From: Pieris napi
Taxonomy: Eukaryota > Arthropoda > Insecta > Lepidoptera > Pieridae
Length of the DNA stretch: 64,000 nucleotides
Reading direction: 5' to 3'
Assembly (NCBI RefSeq): GCF_905475465.1
Contig: NC_062247.1
Span: 8,494,001 to 8,558,000 of the forward strand
Under the pieces are notes generated by a model. The model was not told the origin of the DNA, searched no databases, and was given only the letters and a program-made list of their open reading frames with translations. Position 1 is the first letter of the stretch; every line of letters begins with the position of its first letter. Positions 1 through 13,100 of the stretch are shown here, piece after piece. The position numbers and the translations under genes were made by a program.

Positions 1-380
1 ATTCTGTGATTGCAATGTAGTCTATAACTCTATGAAAATTTTCAAACATTACACAGTTTGTCAGCACCCTTAGGAAAAACATCTTAGGGTAAATTTCAGA
101 TAGCGCTAAGTTTGGCTTCCGTATGTCAAATCCAATACGTTTTGGACATACGGGAGTCATACTAAGTCTTGATTGAATCTTATCCTTAGAAACTGACATT
201 AACATCAACTATACGAATACTTGACAAACTATCGAAAAGTTTATACTATAAGTTTATATACAGGCCAGTAACTTGCCTCGTTAGTACGTAGTTACGTATA
301 TAAATTACAATGTTGCTTTTTCGATTATTTCCCTTCATCATTCCAGACTAGATTAAATATCCATCCGGATTATTTTAATA
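1..380 (-). other. 3' UTR or downstream flank of the ZP gene
   Basis: This stretch follows the ZP stop codon. I find no exact AATAAA on the minus strand, so the polyadenylation site cannot be placed. Positions about 115-180 resemble sequence near 29965-30010 and 34385-34440 (shared core CATACGGG followed by a TGAATCTTA-like end), suggesting a degraded dispersed repeat. Confidence 0.4.
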
Positions 381-3300
381 TCAATGTCGACTTCGATGCA
401 TTCCTGAGTGTCGACTGCCGGGTCTCGACTGTACTATTGCGTAGTGATCGCTGTTATCAGATACCGATCTGAAAAAAAAATTAGCATTGTAAGATGTCGG
501 CTGGCCATGGTATATGGCTACTTTTAAATTACCTGGGAGGTGAATTCTAAACAAAAGCATTACGGTTAATTTGATTGGTCTAAAACGCGGACGTACGCTT
601 ATGGTTTGACTAGAGACGCTATTGATCACAATTAAACGAAATACGCCATTCCGTTTTATATAACCTCTTCTAACATCGATGTAACTAAATCTCTACCGCT
701 TCCTCAGTAGTAATAGCGCAAATGAAATAACCAGGAGCTCGACTCTCGGAGAAACAAATATAGTGTAGAGTCAGAAGATGACTTTGTAGCGAAATAATAT
801 GCAATATGCGGTTGCAATCGGTACCATTACATCATCCCTTTAGGTTGGAGGATGGATCGTGTAATACAAAAGATACTCCAACGTTTTTGTGAGTAAAAAA
901 ATCATCAATTAATCACAATAATCTCTGAGTGATCTCCATTAACCTGTTACGGTCGAACAGTATCTTTAAAACTATTTGTACATATTGTATTAAATTATAA
1001 ACAAACAGTGGTGTTAAAAACAAAACACGATACAAAAAACACAACAAAAAAATAACAATTCAAAATACAAAGCCAATTTTGAAATTACACGAACAAATTT
1101 ATTTGTAGCAAAAAATTTTTCGGACAATTCGACACCAAATAAAACTTTACAAGTGGTCTAGATAGCTTTGTATTCAAACATTCAAGTCACTTCGAAAACT
1201 TTCATAACGACAAACGAATCAGTATTAGCTTTAATTGCAATGAATGTCCAAGAAATTGTTTTATTTCCCCGAGTATAAGACAAATAAAATAATGTCCTAA
1301 TTGTTGTATAAAAATAGATGGCGCTAGTAACCTGTACATTGTATATAACTTTAGTCAACCCTCGACAATGCATGGTTTAAATCGAAGGGTTATAATTACA
1401 AAGTTAGATTAAGTTATTATGTATATTTTTTTGTTATTGCTTACAAACAATCATGCTGAATAACCCGAACGAATTGTGGTACTGAAAGTTTTCGAAGCCG
1501 TACGAAATTATTTACGTAATGAAATGAGTGTTACCTCGCTGAGTGTATGGTGGAGGATGGATAGCGACTTCCATATTGACTTCCATGCCAGCTGCGGTAA
1601 GGGTCATAATCTTCGACTACTGACGGATCCTTTTCTATAACCTGTGTGTGAACATGACCTTTAACGCATGCATAATCAAGGCTGTAGTTAATTTTCTCTT
1701 ATGTCTACGTCTAGTTCTATGGTTATATATGGTTTTGTCAAAACTAATTTCTTTATCAATCGCGAGTACCAAAACTATGCATTTAAAATAACGCCATCTA
1801 GCGGCTTGGTTTTACAGTTATTTATTGACGTCCTGTCATTTTATAACCAATATCAATTCAATCGATGAATCTCACAAATATATTGTTTAAAACTAAGATT
1901 TATTTATTGAATCATGTCTACGGCCTTGAATATTTAATGATCATTTGTGCATTGAAAATGATTTAGATATAGAATTGTTAGTGACATCACACAATCGTAA
2001 ATACTCAAATACAGTAAAGTATAGGGTGTAGGACTTTATAAAACAAAGATTAAACATTTTACATTCTGTTAATCAGATAAGAAAGATAAAAAATAAGTAG
2101 GTTACCACAAACTTTTTGTTAACATCACTGATAAAATACTTTCTCCCGAGCTATAAAGACCGGATTCCTATTCAAAGTTATCATCAGTCCTGCTATAAGA
2201 TCTGTTCGCTGAAATATTTCTTACATCAGTCCTAGCGCAGGAGCACGTCATGGCAGTGCAGAGGAAACAGTTGACGAGCAGCATCACCAGGAACATGACT
2301 CCCAGAGCGATTGCCAAGTACAGAAGCCAGAGTGGATGGACGCCTTCATCGACACAAGCTAGAGCTGCAACTGTTTTAAACGGATGTTATGAGGATGCCA
2401 TGACAGAAAGTTCAATACTAAGACTGGTCTATATATAAGTTATATATTTAAGGCCGGCAACGCACTTGCGAGCCTTCTGGCAATGTGAGTGTCCATGGGC
2501 GACGGTATCACTTAACATCAGATGAGCCTCCTGCCCGTTTAAAAAATATACTTTTGTTACCTGTGATGGTTAAAGTCCTGTAATCTAAGTAATTAGAATA
2601 GAATTTCTATAAGGTAATTCGCCCTTCTCACTCTTTCTCAATCGGTCTCAATCGATCTCTCGCTTTTCTACGACAAAAACGCTGCACATCTTCGTGACGT
2701 TCCGTAAAATTTTTACCCTCAAAGCCTAAAGAAGTTTCACTTCAAAAATGTTCTATACTCACATGTGTTTTCGTCATGGGATTGGGATTTATAGAACTTT
2801 AACAACTACATGAATGACTATAACACGATAAGTGTCATTTAGAACTTTATTTTAAATTAAATTTTCATACTGATACAACTCAATTTCTTTGTATAAAATT
2901 TAAATACCTGCACTATCGTTCGGATCCAGCACAAAAGCTCCGGTTGAGGCTGTGACTGAACCTTCCTCGTCGTTTGGTTCTGGGCCATCGATGGAACAAT
3001 CTATCGTTGCACAGGCGCCTGCAATTAAAATGATTAGTATTTTAATTTAAATTAGTACATGCCCCATGGATTTACTAAGCCAGCCAAAAGAAGATCTATC
3101 TGAAAGCAACAGATAAGTACTCTTTTAAAAATTTCACCAGTCTTTGTAATTTTAGAAAAATATCCCCGCGTGTAGAGTGCGATCTATTTCAATATAACAA
3201 CCATTTTACATTTGTGGTGAGTTTAAAGATTTTAGCATATTAGTTAAATCCCGCGAAAGAGAATTTTCAGAATCAGTTGAAAGCCAAAAGAACCGTGCTA

Positions 3301-6300
3301 TATTATTAAGTAGACGGTAATACCTTTACAAATTCCTATATCACACTGGAAGTTGATTTGTGAGGAGTCAGAGAACCTAAACATTTGCGGTATTGCTATT
3401 TCAGCGGTGGTCGTGTCAGACCTAACGATCAGGGTTTGTTCTTTTGCAGGACATCTGAAAACATACATTTAACAAGTTTATCACACCATTTGCTTCTTTC
3501 TCTCAGGGAAAGTCATAAGACCCATTAACCAAGAGTTGTGATCGCAAAACTAATTCTCGCATATAATATCTTTCAGGACTCCAAAGGATCACCAAACTAG
3601 GTTTTTTACGATAACGCTCCCGTTTTTTCCAGAAATTCTTTCCATTTATAAAGCACAGATGCTAATTTTCTACTTTTTAAACAACAAGAAACTTTTTTTG
3701 ACAAATTTAATAATGTATTTTATTTTTCTTACAGTAATTTAAATAATTTGTTGATATTTTTAAAAGAATATATATTTACCCTCTCCTGTCTAGAAGATCC
3801 ACGGTGTTATTACGCATGTTGAAAACAAAACAATTTCTCATGCGAATGCCGTGTGTTCCTGGAAGTACATAAACATGATTCATGCAAAGCTGTTACTTAG
3901 AATTACATTAGCTTGATATGTATAATGTCGTGAGGTGACCGTAAATCAAGAGTATTCTGAAACTGTTCAAAAGGACTTTAAATAATTATAATTTGATGTG
4001 AAACTGTCAAGAATATACAAGAAATTTCAAACTCATAATTTATTTTTCTTTAAAGTTTCATTATAACTTGTCGTGGTTATTTAAACGATCCTCCCATGCT
4101 CTGACAATGCTGTAATCTATTCTGGATACTCTAAAAGAAACGTTTTTTTGTTTTAATTGGGGAGCCTTTATATAGGACTTTAATATTACCGTCAGGTTTG
4201 CTCATCTCAGCTCGGAGTGTGTAAGGCAGACCATAAGCCGCATTCAATACTTTCCTACCCTCTGAATTTAGCAATCGTAATGATACCAATGAGGTTTCAT
4301 TTCTGAAATTGCAAAAGATGTTGTATAAGTTTTCTATTTAACTAGTCGTAGTATAGTCTATATAGTCTTTAGACGCTTAGTCTATGTCATCAGAGAAAGC
4401 ATAAACAAAAGAACGATGAAAAACTCTTCAACTGTTTTCTAACACACAAATTTTGTCCATCTTGGTATTGAATATACATACCAATTCCGTAATTTTGTGG
4501 TTAATATACTTTGCAAATCTGTGTTTGGAGCTGTGTGCAGGTCCTAGAGTCATCAGTTGAACCAATAATTGGCTTGGTAGACACAAGAACTATTACATAA
4601 ACTATTAAAATGAGGATTATGTACTATACAACAAGAACATAGGATTGTATGGACCCAATCACCTTGCGTTTCTAAAGCCGGCCTTGCCACACGTGATGAC
4701 ATAGAATTTGTCGTCAGCGAGCTCCAATGTCCTGTGAACGCGTACTGCTAGTGGTAAGGAGCGCTCGTCTGTTCGCTGGAAATGTAAAATGAATTTCATG
4801 AAAAAATCTTATAACATTACCCAAATAGCATTTTATACAAATATAATAATAATTTGATTTGATAAGAGCAGTGTGGGCCTAGCGGCTTCAGCGTGCGACC
4901 CTCATCCCTGAGGTCGTAGGTTCGATCCCCGGCTGTGCACCATTGGACTTTCTTTTAAGTGCGCATTTAACATTCGCTCGAACAGTGAAGTAAAACATCG
5001 TGAGGAAACCGGCTTGCCTTACACCAAAAGAGATTACAGAAGCCTTTTAGATTTCCAAATGATCATGAAACAGATACCCGAAATCTGAGGCCCAGACCTA
5101 AACAGGATGTAGCGCCATTGATTATTAATAATAATTCGAATTGATTTCACTGGTAGACTTAATATAGCATATAATTGATATTGGACACCAAATTCGTTAA
5201 AACACTACAGATTTTTTAAAATCCATCCATAATTTTTATCAATTAATTTGCATTAATGAAATGTGCATGCATATATTATGGTTAATTGTTTCAGGTTGCT
5301 TACTGATGACATGTGTTAAAAGATCAACAGGGAAAAAAAAGTTGTGTATTGAATTAAGAACTTCACAAACTCGCCGCTAACGAAAGTCTTCCTTCCAATT
5401 GGACAAAAATATTTTCCGTAAAAGTTGAATTCAGAAACATAACGGCAAGAGTTGATTGGATTAAACCTGACCTATCAAACCATTGCATTTGTATTAATTG
5501 TTTTATAACAGGTGTAGTCTCAAGGACTTCAGCATATATTCAATCGTGTTTAAATACGTAAGGTGTACTTCAAGGTTCTATGGGTGACGCATAAGTTTAT
5601 CTTTTTTACGATTGTTCACGTACTAAAACGTGTTGACATTTTTTGCAATCCAATACAAGAATTTAAATGAGACTGGTTTAAATTTTCGTCAAAAACACTT
5701 GTGTATGATATTAACAATACCTTGACCCATAGGAAACGGCGATGTTTAATGTTTTGGAAAAATATTAAGCTGCTATTAATTAAATAAGTAAATGACTCTC
5801 TTGCATTTGTTTTTCAACTAATAAGACATTCTTTGTACAGTTGTCTGTGGCATACTCCATTATATCGTCGCTGTAGAATGATAAGCTCGTATGTCCAGAG
5901 AACCAAACATTACAGGAAAAAAAGTTGTTTGTCTATGGTTGTGATTGGTAAAAAGGACTTATTTATTAATAACATAAATAAGTCCTTACTTCATGAATAT
6001 ACCAGTAAAATGACATAAGAGTCTAAGAATAAAAAATAAATGGTTTTTTGACATACGAGGTTATCATTCTACAGTGACGTTATGTAATTAAAAAAATGCT
6101 TTAATAAACAGAATTTTGTTTTCAGTTCATTTAAATAACATTATTTATAGCACGTCATGAATGTAACTTATAATAAAAATATCCTTACGTTATTCCAGAA
6201 AACTCCACAATAGTCAGGCGAGCCTTTGACTGCGTTGAGATTAATATCGAATCCTACAGTTTCACTCCCGTTGCCCATCGCCATGCAAGCTGGATTTCTG

Positions 6301-9300
6301 TAAATATTTTTTGAAGTTAGACTTCTTTTGGCGCGTTAGGGAATAAAGAGAGTAAATTTTACGACGCGCGCGCCGTCACAAAAAACCGACACCCTGGAGT
6401 TAGCATAGTCAACGTTTTAAAATAAAAATGTCCATTTCTTTAATTATGTCGAAATAATTGTTTTGTGATATTTAAATAAACTTTATTTAACTAGATAATG
6501 CGTTATAATAAAACTTTCAATGTATTAAGTACCTTTTTTCTATTGCTAGCGTTTTTTCTACAAACCTAGTATAAGGAGATAGATAAAAGTTTTAAAATGA
6601 TTTTTTTCTTGTTACGCCAAAGAAGTATAATTTCTAACGCGTGTACATAAGTACACACACATGTTTTTTAATAAAAGTTGCAATTTTAGTATAATTTTAT
6701 ATATTTTAGAAGTATGACATTTTTGACAATACTTAAGACTCTGGCGTAGCAAGGACTGATATTTATGTAAATCCGTAAATTCAACTAGATAACTTATTTC
6801 CATATAACTAATACAAGCATTGCGCATGCATGAACTTCTTATATCAGATTAACGGTTAGATATAATAGGCTAATTCAATTGTTCATTTTTCTTTTGTTTT
6901 AATACGTAGCATTAAGTTATTAGTGTTTACCGTTTGAGTATAGATGCGATGTGATTGTGCGGTCCACTTATAGGTATCTAAGTGATTTAGGTCATATTAA
7001 CCACAGCTCTGAACGAGCTAGAATTTTGAATTGCACATGTTTAAAGTCGTACATTGAACCAGAACAAAAGGGTTTAATACCAAAGTGTTTAGAAATATTT
7101 CGCTTTCTGAAGAGTGAAAATCAAGGGCGTGGAGCGGTCGAGAATAACTGCCAAGAAACTCCGCCACTCTTTTTAATCGCATTAAATTTTATACATAAGT
7201 TAATATGGAAGTTAAAAGATGGCTCAGAAATGTGCCATTTTATCATAATGTTTTTTATAAGATTTAGGTACCTGTATTCTCGAGCATGTGTTACTCCACT
7301 GAAAGGCAGGCTAAAGTTGATTCTAATTGACATAACTCCACTCTTACATGTTGCAGTTACAACCGGCGTGAAGTCTCCACTGCTTTCTGTATTCTGAAAA
7401 AATACGATTAATTAAAAAAATATAAGTTTGGATGTCTGTTTCTCTTTTATAAATCTTATTAACTAGATTTTTTTCAAAATTTATAATAAGAACCATAACT
7501 CCATTCAAAATTTTGGATCTATAATAATCAGGATTTTCTGACATCTGAAGTTAAAATTTAAATGCCGTTATTGTGTTGGTTGAGGTCGTAGGTTCGAACC
7601 AATGAACTTTCTGTCTATGTCCGTATTGACTACGTTCGGTGATGAAAAATATCGTGAGGAAACTAAGAAAATAGTCGACAGACACAGAAGCTGATCGCCT
7701 ATTAGTAAAAACAAATGAACACGAAATCTGAGGCCCAGACCGAAAAGGATGTAACGCCACTGATTCTTTTAGTCACTAATATAAATTGCTTTGAATAAGT
7801 TTATTCAGAATAAATTGCACCATTCAAAATAAGTCTCTTCAAAGATGTGTTGATCTAAAATGAAGTTTATTCACGAGCCTTTATAAATCGTCGTTCTTTG
7901 TGTAGCTGATGTATATGAAAAGATGATGTATGATGTCTTGTGAATATAAATTGCACCGAGCCAAAGAAAAATTGCGTCAACATATTTTCTTGTATCATAT
8001 AAAATTGCAATGAAATCGTGTTATATGAGTCTGTATAATAAAATTTGTATCTTTGTTAAATCAAGAGACTAGAAAAGTTACTACAATACAGATAACACAA
8101 CTTTTTTCTACCGCTGTGATACTTTTTGACAATTAACACCATTTGTCTTCAGTCAATGTGACCACGCACGCTGTAAAGCACGCGAAACTTTGGTTAAATT
8201 AAAAATAATTGTAAATTTATAATACATAATTTCAATCCGGTAAAAAATTGTTTCCTTTGAAGAAAACTTACTATTAGCTACTAATATATGAAATTGTAAA
8301 TATTCGTCCAACATGCATGTTTTGCATAAATACGCTTACGAGCTAATCAAGTTTTCCGTATAAAAAATATTGTTTCTGTTCGATTGTGAATATATAATGT
8401 TCATGCTAAGCTGCATACAAACAGTAACTCATTAGCTAATACTCATATTGTTATTGAAAACCATTAAAACAACTTTAATAAGATAGCGTTGCTACGTATA
8501 TGAGCAGTTTTAGAACAATTTCAATATTGAAAAGTTAAATTCGAAATACAGCATTTGAATTTCCTCGGACCAAGAAACAGCTTTCATGCAATTCCCAGAA
8601 AGCCTGAGGATGAATAAAATAAATCTTGTTTTAGCCGGTTTGTGCCCTCGAGGGTCACGCCCATAGGACGACCGGCGCTCACGATCCCATCAAGTCGACC
8701 TAGTCTGTCCAAGCAGGAAATATCTTAGATCTAACTTCTAGGGATTTCGTAACACTTATGTTGTATAATCAGATAAGGGGAGAGCCACTTAACTATCCTT
8801 GAACAACAGGAATTTCGTATCTACAGCCGACGCCTTTTGTTCGCTTTTTTGGAATTTCTGCTTTGATTTGCATACTGGTTACATTGAGTTTTATCTGATT
8901 ATAGCAGGACTTTTGGAGACTAGTCAATGCGACTTAATAGCACATAATAATAACAAAAATACTTTATTTACTTCACAATAACATAAAACAGGAGAAAAAA
9001 TAATGAAATAAATGAAGAGAAAGGATGTAAATGGGCGGTCTTTATCTTTCAGGCCTCTAGTTAAACGGCGCTGTTTAGTTAAGTGGCTAGGCTGTTGATT
9101 GAACGGCTAATACAAGCGATCTTATCTGTATTTTAAGTAACTTCAACTCAAATAATAAATATATATTAAATGACTGCCTAATAACATGCAGTATTTTTAA
9201 AGCTATATAATTCGCTTGTTTTATTTGAAGAATATGTGGTAAACAAGTTAAGAAAAACAAAATTGTAATTGATAAAAAACAAAAAAAAAAGTAACTTTGC

Positions 9301-10133
9301 TATGGAATTTACTATTTAGTCATGGAAGAGCTGCCCTGCGATTCTGTAACTCACTTTTCGAACTCACGCTTGGCATTCTGAAAAGGTGGGTGTAGTTGTA
9401 GGCTTGTAGTTTATGGTTTATCAGAATGCCAAATCATAAAATGACTGCTTCACGACTGATTTAAGAGCGACCGCCGATGCGAAAACCGCTGTGTGAGTTC
9501 GAAAAGTGAGTTACAGAATCGCAGGGCAGGGCATCCTGACACAGGTATTTTCCAAATCTTACACATTGTACGAAATTAACAATACGTTCGTTGCATATTT
9601 GAAATCATTAATCAATTGCTGAATCTAATCTTAAAGTTATGTTATAACCATATCATTAATCTTTGCTGTAATGCAATTAACTTAGTATCTTATTGTAGCT
9701 ACAAAATAATGTAATACTGTGTGTATACAGATTGCATTCACTTCTGGTTAAATAGGAACTAGATTGGAATTTAGAATTAAATTTGTAAATTTCGATTCAA
9801 TGTATTCGGAATATCTAAGTTATGTTTGAATTTTAGTTAATATTCATAGTTTCTATGTATTTATTTAAAGTGTTATTAGTTTTACAATAAATTTTAATTA
9901 TTTATCCATAAAACCAGGTTTGGTTAGGAATCTTCGGAATCGCTTCGGAGGCAAATTTAAAGTCATAAAAACTAATAAATTTTCTTCATTCGGTCATTAA
10001 CAGCTGAGTTTAGTTTAGACATAGATATAACAGTCATTACTTACGAAACATAAACACACAAAATAATAATAATAATAATAATCAAAAAAGAAAAAATTAT
10101 GGAAAAATGTGTGTTTGTTGTGGTTGTAGCTGA

Positions 10134-10168
<35 letters not shown>

Positions 10169-13100
10169 GTCAGGAAATGCTTTTACGCATATCCCTGCTG
10201 AATTTTACTCCAGCAGGGATTATGTGGGACTCAGACATAATATTTACACACCTACCCACTAAAACCTGACGGATGCCTTCGGCTCGCCAAAGGGCGGAGG
10301 CAGGTAACAGCTGTGCCCTATCCTTACCCCCGCCAAACGCGAATGCCACAATATCAACGTGACTCCTCCCACGAACAAATCATCAGCATCTTAACTTAGG
10401 GCAGACGTGCGAAAGCACGGCGTCGCTGCCCCAGTCGTCGTTTTCTTACCGGCGGAGCATCAGAATTGTTTTCGCGCTGACGCTCCGCATTCTCTTTCTC
10501 AGTCATGACGGCCTCACAAAAAGCCTTGAAGGCATTCCATGGGCCGTCATTGTCAGCTTCCACCATTCTTTGGATAATTAGTGGAAGCGACAGATTGCCA
10601 ACAATGCTATCAGCAAGGACCGAGCGAAAGCCGTCCCAAGCCGGACACTCCTCAACAGTGTGCCTCACCGTATCCTCTCTACAGTCACAATGATGACAAG
10701 CAGGTGTCGCCTCTCTCCCAACGATTCGATGCAGGTAACTCCCAAAGCATCCATGCCCAGAGAGAACCTGAACGAGCCGATAGGAAAGCGATCCCCACCG
10801 TCGGTCCACCCAGTGTTTCAAGAAGGGACGAATAAGATCAACGGTTTGTAAACCAAACCGACATTCACTTAACTCATCCCTCCATTCTAGCAAAATTAGG
10901 CGGCGATACTCCTCCTTCCAGACCTTGACTACCTCCAGAGATGGGTCAAAACCACCACTCCTGGCTTCAGCTCGTCTCCAAAAAATTTCACCCAAAGCCA
11001 AAGCTTCCAAATGCCAAGGCGGAGTGGCGGCTATGACACATGCCGCGTCACAGGATACGGTACGGTATGCCCTAGCAATTCTTATGGCAACTTTACGCTG
11101 TGACCGTCTCAGTAAAGCCTTGTTGTAAAAAGACAACTTATCCGCCCATATCGGACACCCATAAAGCGCCTTTGCACGCACCACTCCAGCATAAAGTAGC
11201 CTACAGCCCCCGCCTGGCCCACCGATATTTGGCATTATACGACCCAATGCCATTGCAGTTGAATCAAGCTTGGGTTCCAGGGCAGCAAAATGAGCCTTGA
11301 AAGTCCATCGGGCGTCAAGAACCAACCCGAGGTATTTCAACGTCGACTTTAATGCCATATGAACACCATCCACTATTATCTCAGCGCCTCTAGGTGGTGA
11401 CCTCCTAGCGAAACATATGACATCTGATTTTTGTAGAGCGACTCGAAGACCAAGTTGTCTTATACGAGTCACTACTTCTTCCACTCCAGCAGTAACTAAC
11501 AAACTCGCCTCCTGATAATTACATCCCTTGGCCGTCACAAGCGTATCATCAGCATAACATATTAAACCTACTCCTGGCATCAGTCTACCTCGAAGGACTG
11601 CATCAAATCCAATGTTCCACAAAAGGGGCCCAAGAACAGACCCCTGTGGAACTCCACATCGAACCTGATAGCATCTCCAACCTTCCCGACTTGGATAAAT
11701 GATCGATCGATCAGAGAGATAAGTTCCTACTACATGACGTAAGTACACAGGCACACCATGATAAAGGAGACCATCCATAATCGCTCTCCAGGGAATAGTA
11801 TTGAACGCATTCGCAATATCTAGCGAAACCGCCAACACAACCCCACCCCCAGAGACAGTTTCTTCGCACAAGTCCCTTAACTTAGCTAAAGCGTCAATTG
11901 TAGAGCGAGCACGCCGAAAACCGAATTGAGTATCAGACAGATTTGGACCAATAATCTGAAGATGCTTCTCGAGGCGCGAGACAATTATTCGCTCAAACAG
12001 TTTGCCCACCTCAGGAAGTAAGACAATAGGTCGATAGGCCGAAGGTGAATCTACCGGTTTCCCGAACTTCCTAAGAAGAAGCAATTGTCCGACTTTCCAG
12101 CTATTAGGGAATATGCCATTCCTCAAAAGATCAGAAAGGAGATCTCGAAATCTGTTAAATAAGCCATTATTAAGAGATTGCGCCCAAACCGTTCCATGCA
12201 ATCCATCTGGACCAGGAGCGGTTTTTTTGTTTTGAATTTTAAAAACACCAGCCCCTAACTCACCCTCTGACACCTCAGGAATATCCTCTGAATGATCGAA
12301 GTCAACATTAATAAAAGGAGTAGAATCACAAGGAAACAACGATGTAACAACCATCCCCAGAAACGTCGGCTCCATTGTGGATGTTAGCGGCGGCCTCCAG
12401 GGACGGAGTTTACTCATAACAATATTGTACGGTCGCCCCCAAGGATCACGATCTAAAGAGTTCAGGAGCTCCTTCCATGCCCTATCCTTTGCTTCAGCTA
12501 TTTCCAACCGAAGAGCCCTTTTTGCTTCTTGATAAGAAGTATATAAACTTGCCTCTTCGTCCGGATCACGATAACTGAGATGCCTTCTTCTAAAACGCGT
12601 GTAACGGCGACGCGCCTTAACACACTCCACTCGTAGTCGGGCTAGTTCAGATGACCACCAATAGGCGCTTTGCTTGGGTGAGATGGGACCGATCCGGGGC
12701 ATAGCAACGTTACTGATACGAGTCAGTGAGTCCCTAAACCATTCTACCTCAGAATCAATTGTAAAATTTGAAGGTTTGGGATTCCAAGCTTCTACTAAGG
12801 ATACCTCGGTAAGCGCATCTTTGTCTAGATATTTTCGGGACCATCTAGGACCTATCTCAGATGGAGCAGGACCCGGTAAGCTTACAGTGGAATCGAGGAT
12901 ATCAAAACGAATGTACTTGTGGTCCGATAAAGTTTCAACTTCTGACAACACCCTCCATCCATAAACACGACTTGCAAGAGCAGGACTTGAATAAGTAACG
13001 TCCACAATAGAGCCACCATTCATACGTACACAAGTCTGAACATTACCCCGATTCAGTGACACTAAATTTTGAGTTGCTAGCCAATCCAACAAAGCGTCAC

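Larger units (their letters stand above)
469..7271 (-). other. ZP gene introns 2 to 10 between the 3' exons
   Basis: The introns are 6298-7271, 4776-6188, 4303-4662, 3859-4189, 3455-3779, 3019-3323, 2365-2907, 1642-2224 and 469-1534. Contents recognised: a LINE 3' fragment at 2444-2546, a SINE at 4866-5128, a perfect hairpin at 5953-5987, a dispersed repeat near 6612-6680 and another at 7107-7190. The rest is AT-rich sequence in which I see nothing. Confidence 0.7.

Noticed and set aside
6951..7397. A 148-residue plus-strand reading frame
   Set aside because: It overlaps ZP exon 2 on the other strand and a dispersed repeat; no recognisable protein.
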